A stretch of DNA of 64,000 nucleotides, from NCBI GenBank assembly GCA_000727475.1, contig KL647323.1:686358-750357 (forward strand), read 5' to 3'. The notes under the pieces are model-generated. The model did no database searches. It was not told the DNA's origin and saw nothing but the letters and a program-made list of their open reading frames with translations. Below are positions 26,691-39,600 of the stretch, piece by piece. How positions within the stretch are numbered: the stretch's first letter is position 1; each line of letters opens with the position of its first letter. The position numbers and the translations under genes are program-made. The stretch comes from Sarcocystis neurona (lineage: Eukaryota > Apicomplexa > Conoidasida > Eucoccidiorida > Sarcocystidae).

Positions 26691-29037
26691 AGAGTATGGG
26701 GCTGCTGTTCCAGAAGACCTTCTAGGCTTCGGCGTCCCGGCGCTATCGCTGCTGCGGTTTCTCCGGCATCACCAACCCCTTGTGCAGGAGCAGCAGCAGC
26801 GAGTGCAGCAGGAACAGCAAGAGCGAGAGCGACGGCAGCAGGGAGAGCAGCAGGAACGGCAGCAGCAGCAGCAAGAGCAGCAGCAAGAGCAGCAGCAAGA
26901 GCAGCAGCAGCGGCAGCAGGCGGAGCAGCAGCAGCGGCAGCTGCTAGAGCAGCACCAACGGCAGCTGCTCGAGCAGCAGCAGCGACACCTTCTAGAGCAG
27001 CAGCAACGACACCTGCTTGAGCAGCAGCAACGGCACTTGCTAGGGCAGCAGCAACGACAGCAGCAGCTAGAACAGCAGCAACGACAGCAACAAGAGCAAC
27101 AGCAGCAGCAGCGACAGGAGGAAGAACATCCTCGGCAGCTTCAGTCGCGAGAGCAGCAGGAGCAGCACCGGCAACAGCACCAGCATATGCAGTTCCACCT
27201 CCACTTGCAACTTCAGCACCTTCAGCAACAGCAAGAGCAGCCGCAACAGCAACAGCAGCAGCAACACCAGCAAAGAGAGCGACAGCGACAGCAACAGCAA
27301 CAGCAAAGAGAGCGACGGCAGCAGCAGCAGAGAGAGCGGCAGCAGAAACAATGGCAGCGGCAGCAGCAGCGCAGGGAGGGGGGGCAGCAACAGCAGCAAC
27401 AGGAGGAGACTGGACAGCAGCAACAGCAGCAACGGCCGCACCAGCAGCGCCAAGCCGGGGTATCGCACCGCCTGCAGGAGAGGCAGCAGCTACAGCAACA
27501 GCGGCAGCTGGAGGAGGAGCTGGAGCACCAGCGGCAGCTCCAGCACCAGCAACACCTGCAGCATCAGCAACACCTGCAGCACCTGCAACACCAGCAGCTG
27601 CAGTACCTGCAGCAGCTGCAGCAAAGACGAGAAGCAGGTGAACAACACCGACAGGAGAGAGGGCAGCAGCAGCAGCAACTTCTCGATGAAGAAATATTGC
27701 AGCACCTCATCTTCAAATGGATAAGGACGCCGGCGATCGCGAGAAGAGAAGCAGCAGGAGTAGCGTACACAACAGGAACAGGAGGAGCAGGGACAGAAGA
27801 AGCAGGTGCAGCAGAACTCCGAGCAGCAGCAGCAGCACATATAGCAGCAGCCGAGCGCGCAGCCGTAGTAGCAGCAGCTGCAGAACAAGCAGCTGCAGCC
27901 GAACGAGCAGCAGGAGCGGATGTCGAAGAACGAGGAGCTGCAGGAGAAAGAGAAGTAGGGGCAGTCGCCACCGAGCAAGCCGGTGCTTCCGAAGCAGCAA
28001 CAGCAGGAAACGAAGGTGCAGAGCAACTAAGAGCAGCAGCTGGAGCGCAGACACTCGGTGCAGCAGCAGGACGCCTCACAGCAGCAGAACGAGCGGAGGC
28101 TCAAGCAGCCGTGCTGGCAGCAGCAGCAGGAGCAGCATCTCAGCGAACTGCAGCATCCCTCGCAGCCGGAACTGCAGCCGCATCAGAAGAAGCTGCAATA
28201 GCAGCAGCAATAGCAGCAGCATCAGCAGGAGAGCGGCCACGTGCTGCAGCAGCCGAAGAAACGGAACCAGCAACTGCCTTAACGCTGGCGCCGGCTCCCG
28301 CAACGCGGGCCGCAGCAGCAGCGCCAGCTGCCCAAGAAACACGAGTCGCTGCCCTCGTGTCAGCAGCCCGAGCCACTGCAGCAGCAGCACCTTTCGGCGT
28401 CGGGTCCGCAGGAGCAGAAGAAGCCGAATTTTCAGCAGCAGGAATTGGGCGAGCAGCAATAGGAGGAGCAGCGACCGCAGGACGAGCAGGGGCGGCAGCA
28501 GCAGCAAGAAGTCGCGGAACGGAGCAAGCGGCACGAGAAGACGCAGACGAAGCAGGCGCAGGAGAAGCAGCAGCAAGAGCAGCAGCAGGAGGAGGAGCGA
28601 TAGGCGTGCCTCTTTCTCTCCTGATGGTCCCCTGTGACTCTTCTTTTTTCGAAGCAGCGGCGGCAGCAAGGAGTCCCGTCTTTTCTCTCCCAACAGGAGC
28701 CGGCCGTTTCTCTTCCGCCTCCTCCTCCTCCTCGTCCTCCTCCTCCTCCCCGTCCTCAGCAGCAGCAGCAGCGGAGGCGGCTGCAGGAAGAACGGGAGAG
28801 AAGCGAGAAGCTGAAGAAGCAGCAGAAGCGTCGACAGGGAGAGCAGACGCGTTCGAAGCCGTTGAAGAAGAAGAAGAAGCAGAGGAAGCAGCAGCAGCAG
28901 GTGCAGCAGCGCTGCTGCCCAGAGGCACACGCGGGGCAGAAGAAGAGGACCCAAGAGAAACTGCGGGAGAAATCCTCCTGGAGGCAGCTGCAGCCGATGC
29001 TGCGGCGTGCCGCGAGGGTAGGGAAGACGCAGAATGA
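26656..29037 (+). CDS. Gln/Ala-rich open frame with two conserved-looking islands
   Basis: 793-codon frame. A likely acceptor (CATGCGACAG) lies just before EYGAAVPEDLLGFGVPALSL, followed by LLRFLRHHQPLVQ, so coding probably starts near 26694 as an internal exon. Then come about 300 residues of Gln-rich HAAR, an island DEEILQHLIFKWIRTPAIAR (about 27690-27745), a long Ala-rich tract, a Ser run, and a Glu/Ala-rich end. The two islands loosely resemble the helices of a SWIRM domain (FL-x-RN-x-IL-x-W type), which commonly precedes LSD1-type amine oxidases. That would fit the oxidase exon 2 kb downstream, but the match is weak. Beyond about 27720 the choice of frame is uncertain, because all frames of CAG repeats are open. 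Confidence 0.45.
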   Translation: MHIFSCVSPHATEYGAAVPEDLLGFGVPALSLLRFLRHHQPLVQEQQQRVQQEQQERERRQQGEQQERQQQQQEQQQEQQQEQQQRQQAEQQQRQLLEQHQRQLLEQQQRHLLEQQQRHLLEQQQRHLLGQQQRQQQLEQQQRQQQEQQQQQRQEEEHPRQLQSREQQEQHRQQHQHMQFHLHLQLQHLQQQQEQPQQQQQQQHQQRERQRQQQQQQRERRQQQQRERQQKQWQRQQQRREGGQQQQQQEETGQQQQQQRPHQQRQAGVSHRLQERQQLQQQRQLEEELEHQRQLQHQQHLQHQQHLQHLQHQQLQYLQQLQQRREAGEQHRQERGQQQQQLLDEEILQHLIFKWIRTPAIARREAAGVAYTTGTGGAGTEEAGAAELRAAAAAHIAAAERAAVVAAAAEQAAAAERAAGADVEERGAAGEREVGAVATEQAGASEAATAGNEGAEQLRAAAGAQTLGAAAGRLTAAERAEAQAAVLAAAAGAASQRTAASLAAGTAAASEEAAIAAAIAAASAGERPRAAAAEETEPATALTLAPAPATRAAAAAPAAQETRVAALVSAARATAAAAPFGVGSAGAEEAEFSAAGIGRAAIGGAATAGRAGAAAAARSRGTEQAAREDADEAGAGEAAARAAAGGGAIGVPLSLLMVPCDSSFFEAAAAARSPVFSLPTGAGRFSSASSSSSSSSSSPSSAAAAAEAAAGRTGEKREAEEAAEASTGRADAFEAVEEEEEAEEAAAAGAAALLPRGTRGAEEEDPRETAGEILLEAAAADAAACREGREDAE

Positions 29038-29039
29038 GA

Positions 29040-29131
29040 CGCAGCAGCAGCAGCGCAGCGCAGCGCAGTGAGCAGCAGCAGCAGCAAGAACAAGAGGAAG
29101 AGACTGGCAGCAGCAGGAGGAGGAGATGGAG

Positions 29132-29168
<37 letters not shown>

Positions 29169-31130
29169 CCGTGCAGCGAAGAAAACACGCGCACGCGCAT
29201 GCGCCAGAACAAGAAGAAGCACTGCGACAGCCAAAGAGAGCAGATTGAGACAGACATATACCTGCAACAACAGAAGCGCAGAAGACTCAGTTTTATTCGC
29301 CTTCCCAGCGACTCTCCGTTCTCAAGCAGCAGCAGCAGCAACCCGTCGCACGCTTTCTTCTTGCAGCCATTTGCTCGTCTTCGCATGTTGTGTTTCCCGC
29401 CCTGCTGGTGCTGCCTTTTTTGGCCAGCGGCTGCCCTCTGCTGCTTTGCTGCTACACCTTCTATCGCGCTCGCTGCTGCTTCTTTCTCCGCTTCTGCCGC
29501 TGCGGCGGGGAGTCTGCTGCTGCTGCTGCCGTAGAAGCTGCTGCGCCACTATATATGCGCTGCTATATATATATATATATATGAAGATCTGCTACACATT
29601 TGAATATACATATTGACCCACACGCAAATACATTTATAAACATTCCCGAATATCTGGAAATTTGCAAGGACGTAAAAGTACGTCAACCGATGCAGGCTTT
29701 TATCCACCTGTATATACGTCTGTATATATTTATGAACTCCACATGAAAGGGGTACGAGAAACGCACGTTTGCAGCATGTGTAAGAATCGAGAGAAAAGTG
29801 GCTGGTCAGTCACTCTCTCTGCACGTGTATTTATAGAAAAAGGTGAGCTCCTTAGACAGCAGCTCGTCAATCTATAGAAAGAAAGGTATACGTGAAGCAT
29901 CTGTTTTCCTGGTGCTGTGCTGGTGCTGTGTCAAATTTGCTGCCGGGGACGGGAAAAGAGCGCACGGGGCGCACGCTGCTGCAGCAGCTGCTGTGTGGAC
30001 ACCCCGTCTTTTGCTGCTGCTCTCTATACACCCCGTGCTGTGCTACTGCTGTTTCACCTGCTGCCGCGGGGGGGTCCAGCGCTTGGGACGCAGGCTGCTG
30101 CGGTAGCTGCTGTATATACACCCCGTGCTGTGCTGCTGCTGTACGTACCCCCTGTCCACCATCTGCTGCTGCTGTACGAACCCTCCACGCAACAACAGCT
30201 GCTGTGTACGTATACTCCCCGTGCAGCTGCGGGTGCTGCTGTACTTATACCCCGTGGTGCTGCCGCCGCTGACATCTCTGCTGCTGCCGCGGCTGCAGTC
30301 TGTTTTGCCTCTGCTACCGCCTCTGCGTCTGCCTCTGCTGCTACTGCTGCGGTCGCCGTTGCTTCTGCGGCTGCTTGTCCTGCTGCTGCGTCCCTGCTTG
30401 CCGACCGCTGCTGCGTCACCTGCCGCTACTGCCTCTGCTGCTGCCGGCGCCTCTGCTGCTGCCGGCGCCTCTGCTGCTGCGGCGCCGTCCTTTCCCTCCT
30501 CCTGTCTTTTTGCTGCTGCTGAGGAGGAGAATAACTGCTGCAATGAAGAGGGCAGCTGCTTCCTGCCTGAGCACTGCGAATTATTCCCCTTTCGCTGTCT
30601 CCCTCCTCCCACCCTCGGGTTCTCCTTTCCCCACTCTCTTTCTTGCGTTTCTATTCTTGCTGCTGCTGCTGCTTACTCTTACGCGTGAGGGCTGCCTCTC
30701 GTCGCAACGGCAGCCACGCGACTCACGCAGACCTAGTAGTTGCTGCCGCAGCAACAGAAGCAGCACCAGCCGGCGCTTCACGCGGCTGAGACTCGAGAGA
30801 ACCTTCACACTTTTTTCTTTGTTTCTTCGATATTTTCCCGCGTCCTCTTCGTCTCCCTTTTGAAACTGGGTACTTCGTTATCCGTTCTCTCCGGTAGTCC
30901 TCCTCCTCTCCGTCCTTGTTCAGTTTCCTCTTTTGTTTTCCTCCCCCATTCCTTTCTCCCCTTTGGCTCATATTGCTGCTTTTTCTGCCTTTGTTTTGGC
31001 TTGCTTCTGCTGCTGCATGCGGTGTTGCTGCTGTTTTTTCTTCCTTCCTGCTTTTGTTCTGGTGTATAGAGTGCTCGCGGTACGGCTGCTGCTGTCGGTG
31101 TTGTATATCCCCCTCTCTGTCGGCTGCTGC
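29040..31130. other. CTG-rich, probable intron before the FAD-binding exon
   Basis: Pyrimidine-rich plus strand with many CTG runs and a TA repeat (29565-29582). It contains six imperfect copies of a CTGCTGT..TACACCCCGTGCTG element (29991-30262). No protein-like island with splice sites was seen, although frames on both strands are open. Confidence 0.45.
29991..30262. repeat. Cluster of CTGCTG-(TRYRTA)-CACCCCGTGCTG elements
   Basis: Six imperfect copies lie near 29991, 30021, 30110, 30138, 30201 and 30235. Several cores (for example GTATATACACCCC and GTGTACGTATACTCCCC) resemble the GTGTACGTACAC palindrome found further right. Confidence 0.65.
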
Positions 31131-32119
31131 TGCTGCTTCTCCCCTTCGTGATGTGGCGGTTCCACGACCGAGAGCAGCAGCAGCAGCAGGAGGAAGAAGA
31201 AGCAGAGAGGAGGTATGTGCGAGAACAGCAGCAACAGCAGGAGTCACAGCAGCGTCAGCAGCAGGGAAAAGAGGAACAGCAACGCCCGCGGTCGTCGTCG
31301 TCGTGAAGAAAGGAGAAGCAGCCGAAGAAGACGCAGACGCAGCGGCAGCACGGGCTGCAGGAGAAGAACAGCGAAAAGAAGGAGAAGAGGCGAAGGCAGG
31401 AGAAGCAGAACGGGAAGAAGGCGACGACGGCGAAAAGGGAGAAAAAGACGGCGAACGGCGAAGAAGGGACCGGAGAAACAGCACAGGAACGGGTGGCCGT
31501 GCGGAGGATGCAGCAACGGAAGCAGCAGCAACAGGAAGAAACGACGCCGCTACAGCGAAGAGAACAGGAAAAGACGATAAAGTCGGGAAAGCAGAGGAAG
31601 CCAAGGGAGAGGAAGCCAAAGGAGAGAAAACGAAAGGAGTGAAAATGAAAGGAGAGGAAGAGGAAGTGAAGGGACAGCAAGTGAAGGGGCAGCAAGTGAA
31701 GGGAGAGGAAGGGGAAGGAAAGGAAGGGAAAGGACAAGGAGAAGGAAAAGGGAAGGAACAGAAAGAGGAAGTCGGAGGAGATGAAGAACAAACGAAAGGA
31801 AGAGAAGAAAGTAAAGGAGAAAACGAAAATGAAGGGGAAGACGAAAAGGAAGGCGAAGACGAAATGGAAGGGGAAAACGAGAAGGGAGGAGAAGACGAAA
31901 AGGAAGAAGAAGAAGAAGGGAGAGGAAGGATGAGAAATTTGCATTTTTACTGCGACTGCGTGGTCATCGGCGGCGGTGTTAGCGGCCTCGCTGCTGCCGC
32001 GTATCTCCGTCGCTGCGGTGCTGCTGTGCTGCTGCTCGAGAGTCGGCAGCGTCTGGGCGGTCGGACATTCACTTCGCTGCTGCCTTCTCGCTTCCTTCCT
32101 GATGGAAGATTTGTCGGCA
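31130..32119 (+). CDS. Amine oxidase exon 1: Lys/Glu-rich tract and FAD-binding Rossmann motif
   Basis: The 5' end lies between about 31130 and 31180 (CTG-rich acceptor region). An Ala/Glu-rich part is followed by a Lys/Glu/Gly repeat (31590-31930; units such as KGEEAKGEK and VKGQQ). Then comes a beta strand into the GGGVSG nucleotide-binding loop (31966-31985) and the acidic residue of [24 protein letters not shown] follows. The exon ends GGC A before donor GTGAGG (phase 1). Confidence 0.75.
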
Positions 32120-33627
32120 GTGAGGAAACTCTCAAAAAATTCACTTCTCCGCAAATACACATATATACACGTATACACACATGTGTCTATATATATATAC
32201 ATGTATCAGTGTTTATCTATCTATCTATATATATATATATCTTTCTATCTATCTGTCTCTCTCTCTGTATATATATCTCTGTCTCTCTCATATATATATA
32301 TATACCAGAGGCTAATATATATATATATATATATATGTACACACATACATACAAATATTTACATACATATATGAATACGCGTACCCACACACACACACCC
32401 ACTAACACACAGTATATATGTATATATACGTATTTGTATATAATTGAGAGAAGTTCTACGGATGGATGACTTGGACAAGTTCGACGCAGATGATATATTT
32501 ACGAGTGTCGTAAGTTACGCGTATGTCTCTGTCTTTTTCTCCGTGTGTGTCTCCCTCTCCCAATCTCCACCTTATCACATATACATATATATACATGGAT
32601 ACATATATACGTGTATATACACGGAGGCGCGAATGCTTCACAGACGTATTATAGCGATATGTGTCCCCTCTCCATATATACATATATATGTGTATCTCAT
32701 TGTAGGCGTGCACATGCAGACATGTATATGTGTTGGGGTGTATGTGTGTATGTTGTATCGATTTGGTATGTGTGGAGGGCGAACACGCGCATGTGTCGCT
32801 TTGTTATCCGAGGAAGTGTGCAGCTGCATTGGACGAGGAAGGAAAAGAGAGGAACGTTGTGGAAGAAGAAGAAGAACGACGGCGACAGAATGCGCGATTG
32901 CTTCGGCTTGTATATACATGTGTGTAGGGTTGTTGGGGTGTACGTACACTCCAGTTCTTCAGAGTGGAAAAGAGAAATACTCACACACACACACACACAG
33001 AGACAGAGACAGAGAGAGACAGATAGGGAGATATGTCTGTGCGGAGTGGACGACCAAAAAAGAGTCGATTTGCTGACATTTTTATACCGGCCTTCACTTT
33101 GCTGTACCTCGCCATACATACATATGTGTGTATGACCACACATGTGCATGCACATATCTGCCGTCGCACGTATATGTATGCGTGTACAGTCATATATGTG
33201 TATATATATTTGTGTATATTTTTTCCGGTCTAGGGGGTTGCGGAGACAGCTGAAAAGGTATGTGGAAGGACAAACTGCCGCTTGCAGTTTATAAATATCC
33301 GAGCGGAGTTCTCCGTCTGTCTCCCCGTCTCCCCGTGTCTCCGTGTCTCCCCGTCTCCGTGTCTCCCCGTGTCTCCCCGTGTCTCTGTTTTTTCACAGAG
33401 AAGCATCTGCGTGCGTTTCTCTGTTATTTCCTTTCAGTTGGTTCGGGTCCGTGTGTCTCCTCCTTCGGGTGTACGTACACCTCCGTCATTTGCATCGCTG
33501 TCGATTCCTTCAGACGGCGCCCGTTTTTCCTTTTTCCGCAGAAGAAGATGTTCGTCGGTTAAGCCGGCTTGTGCGTTCGCCTGGGAAAACAAAGAGAAGA
33601 AGCGAGTGAAGCAGATCCACAGCTGTA

Positions 33628-33660
<33 letters not shown>

Positions 33661-36600
33661 ATGTGTATGTATATGTTTGTGTATGGGTATATAGGTGTAC
33701 ATCCGCCTGTATCTATGTGTCTACATCTATCTACGCGTGTAGCTGAATGTGTCTACCTGGACCTATCTGTCTATCTTTTTCATCTGTCTAGCTGTATCTG
33801 TCTATTTATCACTATTTATCGATCTACGCGCCTGTGTCCCTCTATCTTTCTGCATCGATCTGTATCTGTATTGCTGTCTTTTTCTCCTTCTCTGTGTCTC
33901 TCTATGAAAATATATGCCGAGCGAGAGACATATACATACATATAATTACATACATACGTACATATAAACACATATACATCTGTTCATATACGGACGTGTA
34001 CATACGTATGCGTATATACATATATACACGTACGTTAACATACATACTCATACATAGACACACGTACATATACATATATGTTCATACTTGAAGGGATTCA
34101 TACATATTCCTACATATGCACACATACATACGTACACATGCACATACATACATATACATATTTATACACATATTTATACACATATACATATACACACATA
34201 CAGATACATACGACACACATACTAACATATATACATATATATACATATACACACATGCATATACATACTTGTACACTTACATCCATACATACGTACATAT
34301 ATATATACAGACATGTGCGTATTTATGTATGTACACACGTATATGTGTAGATACATGTCTATATTTGTGTATACAGCAGTGTCCACATATATCTCCCGGC
34401 TTCTTCTTTCTTTAAAAGGACGCACCTGTGCCTTCGTAGCTATTTAACAGACTTCTCTATTTCTCGCTCTCTGTATCTCTCCTACACATACATCTCTATA
34501 TGCATGTATGTGTGTATGTACGTATGTACGTATGTATGCATGTATGTACGGATGTATGTATGTACGGCTGTATGTATGTATGTATGTATATACGTATATA
34601 TGTATGTATGGATGTATGTATGTATGTATATATATGTATGTATGTATATGTATGTATGTATATGTATGTATGTATATGTATGTATATGTATGTATGTATA
34701 TATGTATGTATATATGTATCTATATATCTATGTATGTATGTATATATGTATCTATGTATGTATGTATATACGTATATATGTATGTATGGATGTATGTATG
34801 TATATGTGTATGTGTGTGTGTTTATATGTGTGTATGGCCAGGTCAGGGTAGACACTCAGCCCTAAATTTGATGTAGTGAGGATCCTAATTCTGTGCTTTG
34901 CCTGTGTTTTCACCTCTCTGTACACGTAGACCTACGTCTACTGAGGTCACCCATATATATATACATCTATATATATTTATATATATCTGTACGTATCTAT
35001 ATGTGTATTTTTCTGGTGTGTGTGATCCCCCTCCGTCCATCTCGCTTTGCATCTCTACCTGTGATACATATGTATATATACATACACATGTATATTTATA
35101 CATATGTATATGTACATATGTAGGTAGATATAGGGCAGAACACATACGTATATATATATATATATATGCACATTTAGGGCGTATATCATGCCCTTCTGAC
35201 TTTGCACATATACTTGTGTGATGCATATATATATATATATGTGTATCTATATGCGTATATATAGTCTATTATGAGTGCCCCTCCGGCTTTGCATGCATGG
35301 GACTGAGGAGAAGCCCGTTTTTTCGTGGATGCGAAGAATTCCGAGAGTGCCTTGCTGGGAGCGGTGTGCTGCTGACCACGCACCTGGTGAGGAAGAAAAG
35401 GAGAGAAAAGGAGAAGAGAAGAAGACAGAGAAATAGAGAGGAAGAGGGAGAGAGACAGTGCTGTTGCATGCGTCGTCTGCCCCTGCCCATGCGTGGACTC
35501 GACGGGTATATTTGAAAGGTGCAGCAATGTTTTGTCGCTTCCTCTCTAGGCCGACTCACCAGCAAACAAAAAAAGAAGCAGCAAAATGTAAATTGCTGCT
35601 GTTTTGCTACTGCGGTTTTGCTGCTGCTGTTTTGCTGCTGCTGTTTTGCTGTGGGGGTGCTGCTGCTGCAATTGGTGCTACTGTGGGGCTGTTGCGCGAC
35701 TTCGCAGACACCTTCGTAGACCTCGGGGCCAATTACATGCACTGCACCACGCGGTACCAGCGCCGCATGCCACGCCGCACAAGTAAGCGACAGCAGCAGA
35801 AACAGAAACAGCAGAGACAGCAACAGCAGCACAGAAGCAGCAGCAGCAGCAGAAGCAGAAGCAGCAACAGCAGGAGAAGCAGCAGCAGGAGACGCAGCAG
35901 CAGAAGCAGAAACAGAAGCGGAAGCAGAAACAGCAGCAGAAGCAGAAGCAGAAACAGCAGCAGAAGCAGAAGCAGAAAGAGCAGCAGGAGACGCAGAAGC
36001 TAGCGCAGCAGAGTCGAATAGGAAGAAAGAACGAAGCAGAAACAGCAGCCGCAGCAGGACGAGCAGTCACGTGACATAGCAGGGAGACAGCAGGAACACG
36101 GTGAAACGGCCGGAGGAGACAGCGAGACGGCGGACGGGGTGGACTAGATGAGAGCAGCAGTGCATGCGTGCGGCAGCATGGCAGCAATAGCAACAGCTGC
36201 AGCAGCGATAAGACAAAAACAGGAGCAGGGGATCTTCGCACCAGGAGCAGGAGCGGCGCCCCCACTGCGCCGCTGCTGCTGCTGGTGCGTCGCTGCTGCT
36301 GCTGGTGCGTCGCTGCTGCTGCTGGTGTTGCAGTACCGCTTCTGCTGCCGCTGCAGCAATGCCGTTACAGGTCTCTTTGCTGCTGGCCCTGTGCTGCTAG
36401 CGATTGCGTCTGTTTCTTCGTTGCTGAACGTAGTGCGGCTGCTGCTCTAATTTCTTCTGGTGCGCATGCTCCTCAGGGGAGAGATTCTTCTTCCCCTTTC
36501 TTCTTCTCTTTCTCATCTCATTTTCCGACTGTCCCCCTCCGGTCTTGGGTTTCTCTGCGGCCGGGTTGACGTCCTCGTCGGCCTTTGCTGCAGTCTCCAA

Positions 36601-39600
36601 GACTTTGTCTCTCTTCTCTTCTGCGACGCCCTCTCTTCCCCATCTGCGTCTTCTCCGCTTCTCGCTGCTGGTCGCTTCTCTTCTGCGTCTTCTCCTGCTG
36701 CAGCTCGTGCTGTGTCTGAGGCGACGGCGGATCAGCAGGAGCAGGAGCAGCAGCAGGAGCAGGAGAGGAGTCGCAGAAGATACGCAGCGCCAGCAGGAAG
36801 AAGAGGGGGAGGAGGAAAAGGCGTAGACAAACATATGCGGATGCAGCAGCAGCAGCACAAAGGAGGAGGAGAGGAAGAGGAGAACCTAACGGAAGAAAAA
36901 AAGCAAAACGCTTCGTCTCTCGCCTGTTCTTCTTCTTCGGCGTCCTCCGCATCCTCCTCCTCTTCGTCTTCGTCTTCCTCGTCGTTCGCCTTCTCCTTAT
37001 CCTCCTCATCTTCTTCTTCTGCTCCCCTGCCCGCGTCTCCGTCGTCGTCTTCCGCGTCGTCCTCCTCCCCTGCTCTTCCCTTCGACTGCCGGTTTCGGAG
37101 AGAGCCGTCGCGGTCGGTGAGCGGAGCAGCTGCTGTGCTGCAGCCCCTTGTTGCCGACGTCAGCGGGAAGCAAAATTGGGAAAGTTCCCTTTTCTGCAGG
37201 TAAAACCAACAGAAGAGTGCTCGCCCCGGAAGTTGGAAAGGAAGAAGAAGGCGGCGAAACCAAAGCTAATACAAAGTACAGGCAGAAGAGTAGAGCGTTG
37301 GCTTCCCACACGCCTCACCAACAAGACGTATGTGTATACGTATATACGTGTATACACATATACATACATATATTTATATATATATATACATATCTATACG
37401 TAGATCGATAGATAGAAAGGTACTACACATATGTATATATATATATATATATGTATATATATGTATGTATACATATATATGCATACGTGTGTATATACGT
37501 AACTCCGTATATACATGCATATATATAAGTGTATATATAGATAGATAGGAAGGTACATATATATATATATATTTATATGTATCTATACGTATATATGTAG
37601 ACGAACATGTATATATATGACTACATATATGTATATTTATATATATTTAAAGGTAAGTCTATAAATAGTAGATGCGTATTGCTTTCGATGTATGTACATC
37701 TATGTGTGTATGCTTAGATACGGTGGATATGTATGTATACATATATAGGTAAATCTCTCACATAGTAGCTGCGCATTACTTCCGGGGTGTGCAGGTGTTG
37801 TTTTTCTTCTTTGTGTATGAACTACGTTGTTTCGGAAGGGCTGGGATTCCTTCCTTGGGGTTTGCGTACACCTGGTGGGCGTCCCGAGCCTCCCGCGAAC
37901 TACGAGGGGAATGCAACAGCAGGAAGGGGATAAAAGTGAATGCGGGGAAGAAAAGTTCGTCAATATAAACGCAGGAAGCAGATGGAGAGAGAGAGATACA
38001 CGCAAACACGTAGAGACGCGCTTGAGGCGTGCCTGCGCGGCTCAGTTTTGTTTCCGGTGTAGCTACACCCCAGTTTCGCGAGTGTATGTACACTCGACGC
38101 CGGTGTATCGTTGCGACTTTGACGTTGCTGGCACGCAAGCACCTTTTTCTTCGCTTTTGAAGCTGTGGGTACATGTGCAGAGAGCTGTCCTTCCTTGGGA
38201 CGCTGCAGGAATGCACGTGGTTTCCGCGTGCTACCGGTGGCCCGTCAGAACGGAGTTTCCGGGTGTACGTACACCGGACCGCGCGGCTCTCGTCGGACGT
38301 GTGCGTGGACGCGTGTGTGTGTGTGGCTCGGTTTCCACTGCTTCTCCTTGTCTGCACTGCCGTTTTTTTAGTTCTCTTTTTCCTGCAATTTTGTTGACCT
38401 TTGTAGTTTCCCCATGGGCCACCGAGTTTCTCTTCGCCTCTCCTTTTTTTGTTTCCCTTTCTGCTGCTGCAGCTGGTACGACCAACGAACAGGAACGCCA
38501 ATTCCTACAATATCTGTCGTGCGAGTGCAGCGGCTCGTCGATTTAATCCGGCAGCGTGCTGCAGCAAAACTTCTACATCTGCCGGTACGGCAGCACCCGC
38601 AGCAGCTTCTCTCTCCTTCGTCTTTTTCCTCCCCTTTGACTTCTTTCTTCTCTGCCTCTACGCTTGTCTTGCCTCCTGGAGGTGAAACGGCTGCTTTTCC
38701 GTCACCGGCTGGCAACTCCGCCTATTCTGCGTCTGCTGCGACGCGTACTCTGCTCCCTGTCCCCGTTGCCGCGGCTGCTCCTCCCTCTCTTCTTTCTGCT
38801 GCTGCCGAACACCAGCAGCGGCAGGCAGGAGAGAAGCAGCAGCAGCGACGTGGTGACACGACGCTTTGCTGCAACAGAAGAGACGCTTTTGGTGCTGCCG
38901 CTGCCACACCAACAGCAGCAGGAGAATCAGGGAGACCAGCAGCAGGAGCGGCAGAAGCCAAGACAAGTTTGGCAGTGGCTGCCGCACCAGCAGCAGCTAC
39001 GCTGCTGTCCACGTATTCTGCTGCTGCCTGCTGCACGCCGTCGTTACGAGCGCTGCTGCAGCAGCATCTGCTGCCACGTGGAGGAGTCGCAGCACTGCAG
39101 CAGCAGCAGCGTCGAAGGAGCAGCCACACGAGCAAGGCCAGTTCCTCCCGTCGAAACAGCAGCAGCAGCGCGATAGGGCGACGGAGGAAGAGCAGCAACA
39201 AGGAGGGCTGCAACCGCAGAATAAGCAGGAGCGGCAGCACCGGCGACGTTTTCAGGCGAATCGAGAGCAGCAACAAGGACAGCAGCAGCAGAACCCGAAG
39301 AAGGCGTCTCAGCTGCGAACAAGGCAGTAAAATCAGAGGAAATCGGCGTGGGGCAGCGACGGGGCACTCCTCGTTTTCTGTTGCTGCGGTTTCTGCTGCT
39401 GGTGCTTCTGTTCGGGTTGCTGGTAGAAACACTGCTCGTGTGGACCCGAGATTTGGCTGCACCGCTGCTGCTGCTGCTCATCCTCCCACTTTGTCTGAGG
39501 GGACGAGGAGAACAAAAGTCTCAACTGGCGCTGCTGCGGGCATTTCGCCTGCTGTTTTTGATGAGTACTACCCGGTCGGTAGCGCGCTGCTGCAGCGGCT

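Noticed and set aside
30043..30612. 189-codon minus-strand frame with repeated Ser/Gln/Tyr peptides
   Set aside because: The repeats are the antisense of the CTG-embedded elements, and there is no splice or start support.
32451..32509. Exon-like island reading [18 protein letters not shown] before a GTAAGT
   Set aside because: Its 59-nt length breaks the phase between oxidase exons at 32119 and 35708, and the acceptor is poor. It could be an alternative exon, but I cannot support it.
34496..34876. Overlapping reading frames on both strands reading YVCMYV or TYIHTY
   Set aside because: They are a pure consequence of the TATG microsatellite, which is open in all frames.
35150..35190. TTTAGGG, a possible telomere-like heptamer
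   Set aside because: It occurs as an isolated copy with no tandem array.
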